A stretch of 64,000 bases of DNA from Trichobilharzia szidati. Its lineage: Eukaryota > Platyhelminthes > Trematoda > Strigeidida > Schistosomatidae. The notes under the pieces were generated by a model that was not told the DNA's origin, searched no databases, and worked only from the letters and a program-made list of their open reading frames with translations. The first letter of the stretch is position 1; each line of letters opens with the position of its first letter. Both the position numbers and the translations under genes were made by a program. Shown here in pieces: positions 11,741-21,585 of the stretch. The stretch lies in assembly GCA_944472155.2 (NCBI GenBank), contig OX235279.1:147520199-147584198 (forward strand), written 5' to 3'.

Positions 11741-11947
11741 AAATCAAAAGCAGCACTGTATAGCCATTTCGTATTATTTTGGTATTCGTAAACACTACAC
11801 ATATTCACAAGCCGATTGAAAACCAAATGCAGATTAATCAGTTTGACTGTCAATTTGACCACATGGTTGTAATCCACTGACTTGTATTTTCATTTTCAGT
11901 CATATCAAACTTTTGTATGACTATCATTGGCTTTGTTGCCTTATGTG

Positions 11948-12013
11948 CGTTGATAGTTCAGTGGTTGAATATTTATTGGCCACAATCGCGATCCAAGGTT
12001 TGAATCCCAACCG
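11948..12013 (+). repeat. tRNA-like sequence (decayed SINE head or pseudo-tRNA)
   Basis: A box-A-like TAGTTCAGTGGTTGAATA is followed, about 30 bp later, by a perfect-looking box B (GGTTTGAATCCC). This is the spacing of an RNA polymerase III tRNA promoter. A full cloverleaf is not evident. It does not match the other tRNA-like heads in the window. Confidence 0.35.
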
Positions 12014-12284
12014 CTCTTCACTTAGTTTACGGCCCGATAAAAAATCCAGAAGGGGGAAAGTATTTGTAGATAGCAAGAAGAAAACTGTTGAAAAGACGTA
12101 TGGATATTCAAGATCCACTTCTATACAAGCTCCTATAACAAGGTGAGTGATTATCCCAGTATGTTATCCACTAGTCAATATGTTCGAAGAGGTAACACAT
12201 GGTTCTGGTCACCAAGATGTTATTAAACACCAAAAAACTGATTTTATCTGTACAGTTAATACTATCATTTCATGCGACATAAAC

Positions 12285-12450
12285 AATTGAAGCAAAGAGT
12301 AGATCGTGTGAGGAATAAAATGAAAGCTTATAGGCAATCATGGTGCCGAATTAAAACAACTGAGGAAAACAGAGGGAAGTGGAGATGAGCTGCTGAAGCC
12401 AAGTGTTCCATTCAGAACCTAACGGATATAATAATGCGCAGTAAATCAAT
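12285..12450 (+). mobile_element. RTE-type LINE 3' end, decayed
   Basis: The order matches other RTE 3' ends: AGATCGTGTGAGGAATAAAA, GGCAATCATGGTGCC, GAGGAAAACAGAGGGAAGTGG, GCTGAAGCCAAGTGTTCCA, then AATAATG. Only the 3' terminus is present. Confidence 0.7.
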
Positions 12451-13111
12451 CCGCGTAAAAGTTTGAATTGTCATTGAGCAACCTGAAAGTGTGCTGATTA
12501 TGAAATTTCAAGACTGGCTAGGAGAGGCGTTTATATGATTCTGACTGTTTGAAGAGTTCAAACAACTCAGAAATGATGAAGAAATCCACATCCACTTTTC
12601 GGAGAATATCTGTTAATTTCTTTTCAGCTAATTCTATTTTACCACTTCCGTTGATGAGTTTTTCTTAAATTTGGTGTCATCACATATTTTCTTGAACATT
12701 TTCTTGAAAATATCATTAAGGATTGTTACCACAATATCTGAAGCTTTGAAGGCTTTTCTTATTTAACAGTGGTCTATCGTTTGTTTAAGGGTTTAAAAGT
12801 TCATGACAGCTGCCAAGGATTATTGACTTTAGGTAATCTAGATACCTTTTAAATGTTTTTACTAAAACCCAAATGTGATCTATTAATTTTTTAAACTATA
12901 CTTGAGAGTTAGGCTTACGGACATTTGAGGATATTATGCAGTATCTTGAACTTAGAGATAGTGATGTAACTGGTGTGTTAGCAGTACTTTTTACGCCTAA
13001 CTGCACAACATTTCATTTGTCTGTAGATTATGGTTTCTATTTTTTCTGTTTCAGTAATATTTTTGCTAACTTACAGTAGCTATCATATTTAATGCCTTCT
13101 GATTAATTTAA
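12451..13111. other. No recognised feature
   Basis: AT-rich DNA with no supported gene or repeat. Confidence 0.4.
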
Positions 13112-13325
13112 TGCATCTTTGGTTCAGGAGTAGTATGCCCACCGACCACGGAGTTCGATTCCAGGCAAACACACCACGAAACCCCGTTACGATGAGCCCG
13201 GTAAAGAAGGAAGGTTGGACGTGAGGCTAGCAACCCAACCCAGTAAAAACAAACAACGTCAAAGCTACTGAAACTTCGAAGTTGAAGTTTGAAGCCTTAA
13301 GTTCTACTCAGAAAGCAAAGGAATA
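13112..13325 (+). mobile_element. tRNA-derived SINE with RTE-like tail (diverged)
   Basis: Parts in order: a tRNA-like head (GCCCACCGACCACGGAGTTC, weak box B), AGCCCGGTAAAGAAGGAAGG, GTGAGGCTAGCAACC, an AAACTTC...TTGAAGCC segment, and a diverged end AAGTTCTACTCAGAAAGCAA. This is the order of the intact SINE at 57779-58009. An A-rich tail follows. Confidence 0.7.
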
Positions 13326-13886
13326 AGGAAAGAAAACAAAATAATAATTAATTTAAATATTTGTTTCGCTTGTATGGTCCACACATAGTGGAAGAGGTTT
13401 TACGCTTGCTTTGAATTCTAACTTCCAGTCACCTCCTAACTGTACACTGTCCAAGGTAGAGTTTTTCAGCATTACTTAGGACTTCAACAACTGCCAAGTT
13501 TTTTCGGGAATTATTATTCATATTACAGTCGGATATGAAATAGGTGAACGCTCTCTTTCACTTCATTCTAAAGTGTTTTCATGAGCTGCTTAATAGCTGA
13601 GATACAATTTGTCCTTCATAACCAGTCTAAGACTGTTCCTTAAAAACTTTAATAAATGCAGTAACTAGTTTATACTAGTTGCAAAATTTGTCACCTTCCA
13701 TTTTACAGCTCGAAAATAGTGACTGGCCATATTCTGTGATAATCAACGTAAACAAACATGCATTAAACACGAACTCTGATTCCTCTGATCTTAGTATTCC
13801 TATCCCGTTTAATAAACTCGTATTATTCCCATTGTATGTATAATCAAAGATGTCTTTAATATTGATGATTCTGTGTTGCCATTTTA

Positions 13887-14140
13887 TTTCTCAATAGATT
13901 TTAGATTTTCCCGTCGACTGATTGGACCGAAGTGATCGGTCTCAGGTTGACATGTCAGCTTCTAGCGCAGATGATTCGACGATGTCTGGGCATGTAATTA
14001 GAAGATAACTGGTGGATGGTGACTAGCAGTGGAATCCAGGATGCGCATTTCGTCCTACTTGGGACTCGTCAGCTGGATGTGTCTGCATTCCCCAGTGAGT
14101 GATGATGTTCCCACCGAACCCAGTGCCCATAGTTTCAAAC
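13887..14140 (-). repeat. Sm-alpha-type element, left arm of a palindrome
   Basis: Read from 14140 down: part of the tRNA-like head (GTTTGAAACTATGGGCACTGG), the linker, an intact hammerhead, CCACCAGTTATCTTCTAATT, and the tail to GACGGGAAAATCTAAAATC. Together with 14141-14380 it forms a near-perfect inverted repeat whose arms include both ribozymes. Confidence 0.8.
14031..14080 (-). ncRNA. Hammerhead ribozyme with intact catalytic core
   Basis: Minus strand: helix I strand ATCCAG, CTGACGA, helix II GTCC/GGAC around CAAGTA, GAAA, 2-bp helix III (AT/AT closing GCGC), ATC cleavage triplet, and CTGGAT completing helix I. All invariant nucleotides of the core are present, so this is the one copy in the window predicted to self-cleave. 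Type I topology, as in the Sm-alpha ribozymes of schistosomes. Confidence 0.88.
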
Positions 14141-14380
14141 AAACATCCAGTTGACGAGCCCCTAATAGGACGAAATGCACATCCTGGATTCCACTGCCAG
14201 TCACCATCCACCAATTAACTTCTAATTACATGCCCAGACATCGTCAAAGCATCTGCACATGGAGGAGCCGACATGTCATCCAGAGACCGAGCACTTCGGT
14301 CCAATCAATCGACGGGAAAATCTAAAATTCAATGAAATAATCAATATGACCCGTTGCACAAGAGGTGGGCTATATGGGAC
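14141..14380 (+). repeat. Sm-alpha-type element, right arm of a palindrome
   Basis: It begins directly with the ribozyme (AAACATCCAG), with no tRNA-like head before it. It continues through CCACCAATTAACTTCTAATT and the tail, then into the next unit's leader (AATATGACCCGTTGCACAAG), where it stops at an AAT-rich run. The tail-to-leader order again suggests a tandem or circular source. Confidence 0.78.
14144..14191 (+). ncRNA. Hammerhead ribozyme, core C3 to T, weakened helix II
   Basis: The core box reads TTGACGA. Helix II reads GCCC against GGAC, which introduces a C-A mismatch. GAAA, the AT/AT helix III, the ATC triplet and CTGGAT remain. Predicted inactive or very weak. Confidence 0.75.
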
Positions 14381-14470
14381 TAATAATAATGATAATAATA
14401 TTAATAATAATAATAGTAATAATCACTTTATTCCAAACAACATTAGTTGTACAGAATGGAATTTTCAGTG
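14381..14470 (-). mobile_element. LINE-type 3' tail remnant with AAT repeat
   Basis: On the minus strand: TGAAAATTCCATTCTGTACA, then GTTTGGAATAAAGTGATTAT and a run of ATT/ATA trinucleotides. The same 3' motif occurs at 54150-54218 (plus) and, more diverged, at 22985-23065 (minus). That marks a LINE family distinct from the RTE elements. It abuts the Sm-alpha palindrome. Confidence 0.5.
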
Positions 14471-14479
14471 TATTAATAC

Positions 14480-15155
14480 TGAGGTGATTGGCAATTAATG
14501 GCAATAGCTGTATTTGTTTCATTTACGTTTAAAATATTAATTTTTTTTGCTTTTAATTCGGAAACATCCGTAGAAAATGCTTTAACATCAACAAATTTTA
14601 ATTTTACTCTGAGTGTATAAAAATAGTAGTAGTATTAATAATAGTAATAATAAATATTAATGAGTATTTGTCTTTATTTGTTATGTATTTATCTTTCCCT
14701 CTTTTTATTTTTAACAAAAAAAAAGAGAATCAGATCCCAAATTAAGATTGATTTATGCCAAAATGTAAACAACAAATACTGCCATTTCATAGTAGATTTT
14801 TAAATGTTCTAAATTTGAGAAGTGACTATGGTATGACGTTGGTTGATTCAATTTCAATGTTTCAATTGACAGATAATCAAAGCATTATTTGATGGAATTA
14901 TTATTATCATTGTTATTAATATTATTATTCTTAATTTGACTTCCATAAAAAATACATTTGGCTAATCTAACTCAGTGTATTGGGTTACATATATTGATGT
15001 ACATGAATTTATTTTACTAGATAAGATAAGTAAATAATTACAGGAAGATTTCAGGCATCTCAGTAATCTTCTATTCACTATTTCTGTTTTTATTATTAAT
15101 GAACAAATTCTGAACAGCACAAACAGGTTTTTCAGTGTATTTAATTTATTGTATT
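14480..15155. other. No recognised gene; trinucleotide-rich AT DNA
   Basis: Several short AAT/ATT runs (e.g. 14625-14660 and near 14900-14930). Nothing else seen. Confidence 0.4.
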
Positions 15156-15159
15156 TCAT

Positions 15160-15400
15160 TCCTTTACGTTCCCAGTGGAACATAGAGCTTCAAACTAGAG
15201 CTTTGAAGTTTCGGTAGCAGTGGTGTTTATTTTAACTGGATGTGTTAGCTAGTCTCATACCCAGCCTTTTCTTTTTACCAGTCTTATTACTAGCTTAGTG
15301 AATTAAGTGAGTGCACCCACTGGGGATCGAACACTGAGCAGCATGCGTGGTTGGCGAGAATTCTACCGCAGTCACCGACGCAGACAACCATACGGCCACA
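15160..15400 (-). mobile_element. tRNA-derived SINE with RTE-like tail
   Basis: Minus-strand order: head with TGCGTCGGTGACTGCGG, box B region GTTCGATCCCC, GTAAAAAGAAAAGGCTGG, an AACTTCAAAGCTCTAG block and the terminus CTATGTTCCACTGGGAACGT. It matches the intact copy at 57779-58009 with moderate divergence. Confidence 0.78.
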
Positions 15401-15524
15401 CCACCGTACCTTATTCAAACCAGCGGGACCTCAAGAATTGCTCAGTGTTATTCCATTCATATCTGGTAATTACGTTTTGCTGAATTACCTAATCAGAAGT
15501 AAAGTTAGATGACCAGTTAATATC

Positions 15525-15870
15525 AGCTGGCGAGCCACTGAGAACTCGGTAGGACTGGACAAATGTTTCATCTTAGTTTGGAATCCTTCAGCAGTATTCA
15601 CACATAACAATGTGGGGGATAGAACTCAAGACCTATAGTCTATGAGTTGAGCCGATGAGATGGAATCCAATGGCCCCTGAATTTAATCTTATGACTGTTC
15701 AAGATTTATAGCATTACTTTCAGTCAGTGTCATTGGCGAGTATTTGTCCTCACACCTAACTTGGTGGGTGGACCCTGGTGGTCACAAATTTCCACTAGAA
15801 CTCTAGGGTCTCCACCCTGTAGTCAGTCACCAGTGAGCATTAGATTAGCTTCCAAGTGTTAGTTTTCAAG
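15525..15870 (-). repeat. Second tRNA-like SINE family, long monomer
   Basis: On the minus strand this copy contains the leader also found at the centres of the foldbacks at 57 and 59 kb (GGGTCTAGAGTTCTAGTGG-like), then GTGAGGACAAATACTCGCC, GCCATTGGATTCC, a decayed tRNA-like part, and the 3' portion with CCAAACTAAGATGAAACA. It shows that a single unit of this family extends about 330 bp and includes the segment found at the palindrome centres. Confidence 0.6.
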
Positions 15871-16200
15871 TACGAAAAAGCCATCCGGGATTTCTCAGTT
15901 TTCAACAGTTCAGTACAGTGACTGAACTCTGCTTGTTCAATACCTGAAAACCATCGTTTAAATATTTAGAAGTCATTTAGGTCTTTTAAGCAAAACACTG
16001 AAGACATCTTTATGATAATTTGTATTTCTTTTACTTTTTATGTACCTGCCACTATTTCAGTCCTTACCACATCTCAACAAAACTGGTCATATGGCCTGTT
16101 ATACGCAGTGTGTGCTTTTCATTATCTTTACATAAGAAAATTAGGATTGATAGGAAATTTCAGTAAACTGGTAGCTCTAGGTTCAGAGGAGTGTGTTTCC

Positions 16201-16695
16201 TATTATTATTTCCTTTAGTTCCTAGAGGAACATAGGGCTTCAGCCGCTCACGTCTCCATTGCGTTCCATTCTCTGCTAGGTTCTTCACCTGGCTCCAAGT
16301 CTTCCCACACGTTTTCATCTCCTCTTCGCATGTCCTCCTCCAAGTCGTCCTTGCACTGACGACAAACTCGCCGCTTCCCTCTCGGTTTCCATCAAAGGGC
16401 TTGTCTAGTGATGTCACTTGATGGCTTGTTTCCTCAGAGTATGGCTAATCCATCTCCATTTCTTCTTGCCTATTTATTTCACAATCGGCTCCTGCTGGGT
16501 TGGTTCGCTCATTGCCAGAGATCTCTGTTGCTGATCTTTTCTGGCCGGCCATCTGATCTTGAGTGGTATTGAGCGAAGACAACTGTTAATGAAGGTCTGT
16601 AGTTTGTTTGAGATGCTCTTTATGACACACAGTGCAAGTTTCTGATCTATATAGTAGCACTGACTTTACATTGGAGTTGAAAATCCGGATCCTAT
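16201..16695 (-). mobile_element. 5'-truncated RTE-type LINE 3' end
   Basis: Read from 16695 down it starts inside the segment GGATTTTCAACTCCAATGT and runs to CCTATGTTCCTCTAGGAAC plus an AATAATAATA tail. It is closely related to 37522-38444 and 7297-8655. The region encoding KWRWIGHTLRK in the better copies is decayed here. Confidence 0.82.
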
Positions 16696-16799
16696 TACCC
16701 GTTAGTAAATATGAACAGATATTCATCATTTGGCATAGAGTTAAAGAAAACTTATTAACGGTGTTTACCTCTATACTGTTATATATTTGCACGATGTAC

Positions 16800-17025
16800 T
16801 TCGAAAAATCTGACTGCACATCTACTTGGCAAATCAGTTTGCGTAAAAACGAAGAAATAAAAAAGGTTAGGATGAGTGATCACCTGGAAATTCTCATAAA
16901 TCGACAATCGCAGATGATAGGCACCTGGAAAAACATTCATAACAAAACATACTGTGGAGATGAAGTATCTGATGTCGAAGCAGCCTTCAAAATTCTATAC
17001 AAAAGTCATAAGAGGTGTTAACCAT
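16800..17025 (+). pseudogene. Possible PLE family C endonuclease C-terminus
   Basis: The plus-strand reading frame through this stretch includes MSDHLEIL and AAFKILYKSHKRC. These resemble the IxEHL...AFKVIYKxK pattern of the PLE tails at 32204-32500 and 56150-56500. The terminal CVQKK motif is absent and the flanks do not help, so the assignment is tentative. Confidence 0.3.
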
Positions 17026-18095
17026 TCCCAGATTTACCCTTCCACCGTTCGTGTTAAAGGAACTTATTGTTCCGAATAACCTACCTTAGTACAGTAATTA
17101 TCTTATCTGGTTAATGAATGAATGATACTTTAGCTTTCAAAAATACAAATGTTGGGTTATGATTCTAATATGGATATTGCGACTTATTTGGGAAATAGGA
17201 ATTCTGACTCAAAGATTACCGATTAAGTGATATGTGAATTTCACAGTTTACCAGTGATCTCTCACAGACAGATGTCAATTAGCAGTTTAATTAAATGATG
17301 GTGAAATAAATAGCTTACAAAAATCAACAAATCGCACAATATTATAAGTTAATGTTGCCATCACATCACTGTATCACTAGAGCTGTCTATTAAGTTAAGG
17401 TTGACTTGTGTTTGAAAATGAAAATGCATTATTTTCTATAAATAGAATGACAATTTTGTTTAAGTTGAATTAAATACATATATATATAATTTTGTATTCA
17501 CAATTTAATTATTCTGCTTGACAAGCATAACCACCCACATGATGTATGCATGAATTGAGATAATTATCTTTAGAAAAAGAAAGCACTAATGACAATAAAC
17601 TGAGAAAAATCTGAGCTAGAACTTTCCCTATTCTTATCTTCCGTTTAAAAAGAAATCAGTGTTCAGTTGGGAAAAAAACAAGAAAACCAATCACAGTAAA
17701 ACAAATTGCCCCTAAAATACAGATAATTTCAACTTTTTCAAGTGAGCTTGTTTTGATAAACTGAAGACGTCGTGAACTGACTATAAATATGTGTATACCA
17801 AATAGTAGGGGAAATCCGTTGGCATATATAAGTTTACGTCCAGAGTGACTTTACTTTTTGACAAGTGTTAACAAAAAGGCACTAAAGTCTTGTGATTTCA
17901 AACTTCAGCACTTACTGAGTTCGTCAGAGACTTATTATTGTTAAGCCACGACTGGCTACACGTATAATTCACTTATTTTTACTGGATAATATTCGGATAG
18001 GAAACAATGAATGCATCTGTGCTGGAATTTGGACACCGGAATCTATCAACCAAGTGTTTTCTTACAGCAGCGTTCACGAACAGTTTGATATCGGA
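17026..18095. other. Unannotated ~1 kb
   Basis: AT-rich. A short (TA)n run sits near 17478-17489. No gene or repeat recognised. Confidence 0.4.
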
Positions 18096-18111
18096 AATGA
18101 TGATAAGTCAT

Positions 18112-18200
18112 TAAGGGTAAGATTTTATTTTGATAAATCATACAGTGTTGTACAGTTATATTGACTGATGACGTTTCGAGCACAAACTATTGCATTGCAG
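18112..18200 (-). repeat. PLE family A flanking repeat, truncated, minus orientation
   Basis: On the minus strand: GCAATAGTTTGTGCTCGAAA, CGTCATCAGTCAATAT and AAAATAAAATCTTACCCTTA, matching the repeats at 20 kb and 1.2 kb. It is fused directly to the RT fragment and ends at the target-site duplication. Confidence 0.8.
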
Positions 18201-18610
18201 CTTTGTCCTATGATTGAGTTCAGGATCCGCAGTTAGTTCTTTTTTAACTGCTTCTAAGGCCATATTGATTGGTATATGAGTATAAAGAGTAGTTTTATCA
18301 AAACTAACCATTGTTTCATCATTCTCTAGTTGAATGTCATTTAGTTTATTTTTCATCTCTTATGAATTAGTTAGTCTAGAGTTTGAACGATTTCTAATGG
18401 GGCATAATATTAGAGCTAAATGTTTTGCTAACTCATAAGCAGGGGTATTTCTGAAATCTACTATTGGTCATATGGGATAACCTGGCTTATGTATTTTAGT
18501 AGTACCATATATTCTACTAGCATTATTAGTTTTAGGTATTAAACTAAACCATTTAGACTCACCCAGGGATGGCTTCATTCTGCGTACCAATTAATTAACT
18601 AATGCATATG
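18180..18610 (-). pseudogene. PLE reverse transcriptase fragment, inverted relative to the main body
   Basis: On the minus strand the frame reads KPSLGESKWFSLIPK, IYGTTKIHKPGYPI, then a stop, PIVDFRNTPAYELAKHLA, and finally ETMVSFDKTTLYTHIPI through ELNHRTKL. These are the early RT motifs of Penelope-like elements (KIHKP, then SFDxTxLYTxIP). The last ~170 bp (18190-18360) are the inverted complement of 18605-18775, so the two form a hairpin around a ~240-bp loop. Confidence 0.85.
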
Positions 18611-19960
18611 ATATGAAAAGTAAACTAAATGACATTCAACAGAAGAGAATGATGAAACATTGGTTAGTTTTGATGTAACTACTCTTTATACTCATATACT
18701 AATCAATATGGCCTTAGAAGCAGTTAAAAAAGAACTAACTGCGGATCCTGAACTCAATCATAGGACAAAGCTGCCCATTGAAGAAATTATTTAAGTGATT
18801 CAGTTAAGCCTTACATCTACTATCTTTAAAGTCCAAGGCAAAATATATAGACAAACAGAAGGTGCAGCGATGGGATCACCAATATCCCCTATCGTAGCAG
18901 GTACATTTTTGGACAGCTGGGAAAACAGTGCTCTTAACATATTTAATCCTACTCCAAAAATATGGTAGAGATAGGTGGATGACACTTTCACAGTGTTAAA
19001 AACAGAACATATCTCTAGCTTCTTAACACATATAAACTAACAAGTAGAAGGAATAAAATTCACATTTGAATCAGAAAATGAACAAGGAGAATTAACCATG
19101 TTAGATTGCAAAATAAAACGAATAGAAGAAGGTAAACTGCACACTAGTGTTTATTAAAAACAACGCATTCTAATGGATACTTAGACTTTTATTCATCTCA
19201 TCCATTAACTGTAAAGGCAGGTTTAGTTAAGTATCTAAAAAAACCAAACAACAGCACTAAGTAGTACAAAAAAAGCGTAAACGATGAAATAAAAGAGATA
19301 GAAGAAGCGTTAGTATCAAATAACTATCCTATAAAATACATTAGGAAGATCCGAAGCAGCCAAAAGCAAAATAAAAATAATTGTGGAACTAGTAATGATA
19401 ACATAAATAAGAGAGAATAAAAGGCGTCTCATGTTATACCATATAAAGAGGGGACATCTGAGAGCCTATGTAGGATTCTTAATAAAGCAGGAATTAGGTT
19501 AGCATTGAAACCTACAAAATCACTCAGGGACAAGCTCTGTAGGTTAAAGGACCCTTTCGGTTGACCCAATTAGACAAAATAATATAATTTACAAAATACC
19601 CTGCAATGACTGTGAGCGAAGTCAACTACATAGGTCAAACTGGTAGGTCGGGGGTAGTCAGATTGTCGGAACATAAGAATTTAGCTAAGAGAAAATTTGT
19701 TGACATATCGAGAAGATAAGTAATTTAGAAAAAAGCTGAGCAATTGCCCTACATGCATTAACACACAACCACACAATAGGCTGGGAGAGGGTTAAAATTC
19801 CAAAAAGTAATCTAGGTAGGTGGAGAGAGAGGTTGATTACTGAATCCTTGTTCATCGAGTCTAAACCCAACACATGTAACAGAAATAACTCAATGCAAAT
19901 GCCAGAAATATGGAAGATATTATTACCGCCAGTCAAATCAGAAGAGGATAATAAATAATC
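18600..19960 (+). pseudogene. Penelope-like element family A: RT plus GIY-YIG endonuclease, broken
   Basis: It begins at ENDETLVSFDVTTLYTHI and continues with IYRQTEGAAMGSPISPIVAG (about 18839-18900) and the catalytic VDDTF (about 18975-18990). Next come FTFESENEQGELTMLDCKI and SVNDEIKEIEEALVSNNYPI. The endonuclease region follows: IIYKIPCNDC, a frame change, NYIGQTGRSG, and RAIALHALTHNHTIGWE. Tyrosines flanking VDD are changed to stop codons, and there are further stops and frameshifts. The protein would have copied and integrated the element. This copy is dead and lacks its N-terminal part in this orientation. Confidence 0.87.
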
Positions 19961-20029
19961 TTAAAATTCGATTTCAATTCAAGCAAATCACAACATTCTA
20001 ACAAGTTACTTATTATGACTATAAAAACA

Positions 20030-20230
20030 CTCATCTTATTTGATATAAGTATAAAACTTGGGCACTGTGGTAGAGCATAACTCCATTATGGATAAGATTT
20101 TATTTTGATAAATCACACAGTGTTACACAGTAATATTGACTGATGACGTTTCGAGCACAAATTATTGCTCATAATCATATCTAGTTACTCACACCCATCT
20201 GATTGTAAATGATCAATAACACTCATATTA
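20030..20230 (-). repeat. PLE family A flanking repeat with minimal hammerhead-like motif
   Basis: The minus strand includes GATATGATTATGAGCAATAA, GTGCTCGAAACGTC and the CACAGTGCCCAAG end. The stem GAGCA/TGCTC and the following GAAAC-GTC are kept in the positions expected for helix II, the second core box and the cleavage triplet. The first core box is diverged (ATGATTA where CTGATGA is canonical). Confidence 0.78.
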
Positions 20231-20285
20231 TTATTTCTGAATGTTTATTATCCTATATTGATTTTTATTCCAATATCTAAACGAT

Positions 20286-20486
20286 TCCACACATGTATTT
20301 AAATGAAAGGAAAAAAGGTGTATGAGTAGCTTGATATGATTATGAGTGGCAATAAATTGTGCTCGAAACGTGGTTATCATGAGTTAATATTACTGTATAA
20401 CAAACACTATTTGATTTTATCAAAATAAAATCTTATCCATAATGGAGTTATGCTCTACCACAGTGCCCAACTTTTATACTTATTTC
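20286..20486 (+). repeat. PLE family A flanking repeat, opposite orientation
   Basis: It matches 1172-1370 in order and is the approximate inverted complement of 20030-20230, giving a ~460-bp palindrome with a ~55-bp centre. The core here has GAGT/GCTC in place of the better paired GAGCA/TGCTC, then GAAACGTGGT. Confidence 0.78.
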
Positions 20487-20502
20487 AATGATGATAAGTC
20501 AT

Positions 20503-21354
20503 GTGTGAAGGAAAACGCAGACTCTAGTTTTGCTTGTTAGAACCTATCACCTTGGTCCGTGTGCTGTTTCCAATCGATAAGTGGAAATTAAGAATTCAAT
20601 CACTTAAGAATGAGATACATCAGATAAGAGTTATTTAAAGTTCGTTAGTGGTTTCTGATGATTGTTTCAGAATGTCATACGTCCGACTCTCTACAAATGA
20701 GATGAAAAAAGCAAGGAAGAAAAGATTTGTAGGATAAAAACAGTAAAAATTTTTATTTCATGGCGTTTCTTCAGGCGGTAATAGCCTAAAAGTGACAAGT
20801 GATTATAAATGTTGTTGTGCAACAGCAAAAATTATTTCAACTCAAAGGCCATAACAGGAAGTATATGAATTTTAAACTAAATCTGACTGTTTAAATATTC
20901 AAGTATCTTGTATTTATATCTCTTGTTCCACTATGATGCCCTTTGAGTTGAAGTAATTTTTGTTGTTACACATCAATATTTATAAAAAATTATGTCACTG
21001 TTACCACCTAAAATAACGCCGTAAAATTATTAGAAAAAATGAGCTGTTTCTATCATGCACAAATCTTAGTTCTTGTTAGTTTTCAAAATAGCCGGTGAAA
21101 CAATTTCTCTTCCATGATACTGATAAAAGAAGTTAACAAGTGGAGGTTAATTTAACACAAGTGAATAGAACTCAAATTCATTAAATGTTAGCAATGTAAA
21201 AGTGAAAATTACTGAGAAGAATAATTTCTGTAACAGAGCTGCTTACGAGGAAACCTCTAGGCGTTATTAAATAAAAATTTCAGATTTTAATCACTTATCT
21301 TTGATGGTTTCTTTCATCTTTAGTGGAATAAAATGGTATTACGTAATACACCTT
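20503..21354. other. Unannotated ~0.85 kb
   Basis: AT-rich, nothing recognised. Confidence 0.4.
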
Positions 21355-21585
21355 GCGTCGGTGGCATAGCGGCTAGGACGCTCGCCGACCATGCACATGG
21401 TCCCGGGTTCGATCCCTGGCCGGCGCACTCCTTTACCTCGCTAAGCCAGAAATAATGCTGGTGAAGAGGAAAGGTTGGGTATGAGGCTAGTAACCCCATC
21501 CTGTAAAATAAACACTGCAACAGAAACTTCAAGCCACTAGCTTGAAGCCCTATGTTCCACTGGGGAATGTGATAGAAAAAAAAAA
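21355..21585 (+). mobile_element. Full-length tRNA-derived SINE with RTE-like tail
   Basis: The head GCGTCGGTGGCATAGCGG holds box A and GGGTTCGATCC holds box B. The body has TCCTTTACCTCGCTAAGCCA, GAAGAGGAAAGGTTGGG and GAGGCTAGTAACCCC. The 3' end is GAAGCCCTATGTTCCACTGG, then GGAATGTGATAG and a run of A. Box B and the acceptor-like GCGTCGG/CCGGCGC pairing suggest recent origin from a tRNA-type promoter. The 3' end resembles the RTE termini in this window, which implies mobilisation by RTE enzymes. Confidence 0.9.

Larger units (their letters stand above)
18096..20502. mobile_element. Composite Penelope-like element insertion (family A) with 16-bp target-site duplication
   Basis: The same 16 bases (AATGATGATAAGTCAT) occur at 18096-18111 and 20487-20502. 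Between them lie, in order: a minus-strand fragment of the flanking repeat (18112-18200), a minus-strand RT fragment (about 18190-18610), a plus-strand RT and GIY-YIG body (about 18600-19960), a minus-strand flanking repeat (20030-20230), and a plus-strand flanking repeat (20286-20486). Inverted and permuted flanking repeats with 5' truncation are known for Penelope-like elements. The duplication shows that this complicated structure arrived as one insertion. Confidence 0.85.

Noticed and set aside
21355..21425. tRNA-like head considered as a functional tRNA gene
   Set aside because: It is followed by a SINE body and A-rich tail and occurs many times in the window.
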